Positions 63,584 through 64,000 of a stretch of 64,000 nt of DNA are shown here, in pieces (the stretch's first letter is position 1; each line of letters opens with the position of its first letter). This DNA comes from JAJDUF01 sp965214295 (GTDB lineage: Bacteria > Chloroflexota > UBA11872 > UBA12225 > JAJDUF01): contig OZ243944.1 of NCBI GenBank assembly GCA_965214295.1, positions 248,001-312,000 on the forward strand. The letters are read 5' to 3'. The notes beneath the pieces were generated by a model. That model saw only the letters and a program-made list of their open reading frames with translations. It was not told the origin of the DNA and made no database searches. Made by a program: the position numbers and the translations under genes.

Positions 63584-64000
63584 ATGAAGATCACCGATGT
63601 CCGGTGCTACCCCGTCTGGGAGGGCATACGCAACCTATTGCTGGTCAAGGTCGAGACCGACGAGGGCTACTACGGCTGGGGCGAATCGGGCGTGTCGGGA
63701 CGCGAGCTGGCGGTGCAAGGCGCCGTGCAGCACTACCGCGAGTTTCTGATCGGACGGGACCCGCGGCGCATCGGCGCGCTCTGGCAAGAGATGTATCGCA
63801 GTCAATACTTCGAGGGCGGGCGCGTCCTCACCGGCGCCATCTCCGCCATTGACATCGCCCTGCACGACTTGGTGGCCAAGAAGCTAGGTGTCCCCGTCTA
63901 CCAGCTGCTAGGCGGCGCGCATCGGGAGTACGTGCCGGGCTTTGTAACAACACGGTCGCCGATGGGGCCGCAGCTGGTCGAGGAGGTGCAGTCGTTGTAT
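63584..64000 (+). CDS. Mandelate racemase/muconate lactonizing enzyme family protein, 3'-truncated
   Basis: Enolase-superfamily enzyme, first 139 residues only; the frame is still open at the window end. KITDVRCYPVWEGIRNLLLV and GYYGWGESGVSGRE are the N-terminal capping domain, followed by the ALHDLVAKKLGVPVYQLLGG junction typical of galactonate or gluconate dehydratase-like members. GGAGGG lies eight bases before the ATG. The metal ligands and catalytic bases of the barrel are outside the window, so the substrate is not predictable. Confidence 0.88.
   Translation, partial: MKITDVRCYPVWEGIRNLLLVKVETDEGYYGWGESGVSGRELAVQGAVQHYREFLIGRDPRRIGALWQEMYRSQYFEGGRVLTGAISAIDIALHDLVAKKLGVPVYQLLGGAHREYVPGFVTTRSPMGPQLVEEVQSLY

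Overview
The window is a GC-rich bacterial chromosome segment, most likely from the Chloroflexota (possibly a Thermomicrobia-like lineage; moderate confidence, from recall of gene order and style, not from a search). The pointers are the rpmE - DUF1385 - prfA cluster, secreted proteins with long Thr-Pro linkers, many GTG starts, many short palindromic repeats, and single-copy housekeeping genes (lon, mutY, rpmE, prfA, moaC, gyrA, ilvD, tRNA-Phe).

Layout. 1-4395: end of an MFS transporter, a PHP hydrolase and the Lon protease. 4405-14093: an extracellular polysaccharide block on the + strand, with a secreted glycosidase-like protein, a glycosidase/O-antigen-ligase fusion, UDP-glucuronate decarboxylase, a second O-antigen ligase, a flippase-like membrane protein and a family 1-type glycosyltransferase. 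14122-16074: an AT-richer island with a DNA methyltransferase and a frameshifted, probable restriction endonuclease. 16127-23471: sugar oxidoreductase, LysE exporter, tRNA-Phe, MutY, a methyltransferase, then rpmE, DUF1385 and prfA. 23542-27585 (minus): one operon of ECF sigma factor, membrane anti-sigma-like protein, ABC ATPase and ABC permease. 27716-39106 (minus): four tandem ~1000-residue ArnT/PMT-like membrane glycosyltransferases, one with an internal stop, and a 1.35-kb near-identical block shared between neighbours. 39409-44441: beta-lactamase-fold hydrolase, moaC, a PAP2-like membrane protein and gyrA. 44536-46553 (minus): FHA-winged-helix regulator coupled to a methyltransferase, and a SHOCT membrane protein. 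46914-49779: HerA-type ATPase and a DPM1-like glycosyltransferase. 49776-56000: a decayed VapC-type toxin with its antitoxin, ilvD, a CitE-like lyase, a NadD-like protein, a RelE/Phd-type pair and an unknown HhH-like protein. 56109-58793 (minus): gamma-glutamyltransferase-like protein and an oxidoreductase. 59122-59969: an IS5-type insertion sequence. 60079-63429: a secreted Calx-beta protein with Thr-Pro linkers. 63584-end: start of an enolase-superfamily sugar-acid dehydratase.

The most unusual themes are (i) several families of short palindromes sitting in frame inside protein-coding genes, so that they add residues to Lon, both O-antigen-ligase-type proteins, a glycosyltransferase, an ABC ATPase, one ArnT-like protein and the NadD-like protein; (ii) the glycosidase fused to an O-antigen polymerase/ligase; (iii) the mosaic tandem array of giant glycosyltransferases, which looks to be actively recombining.
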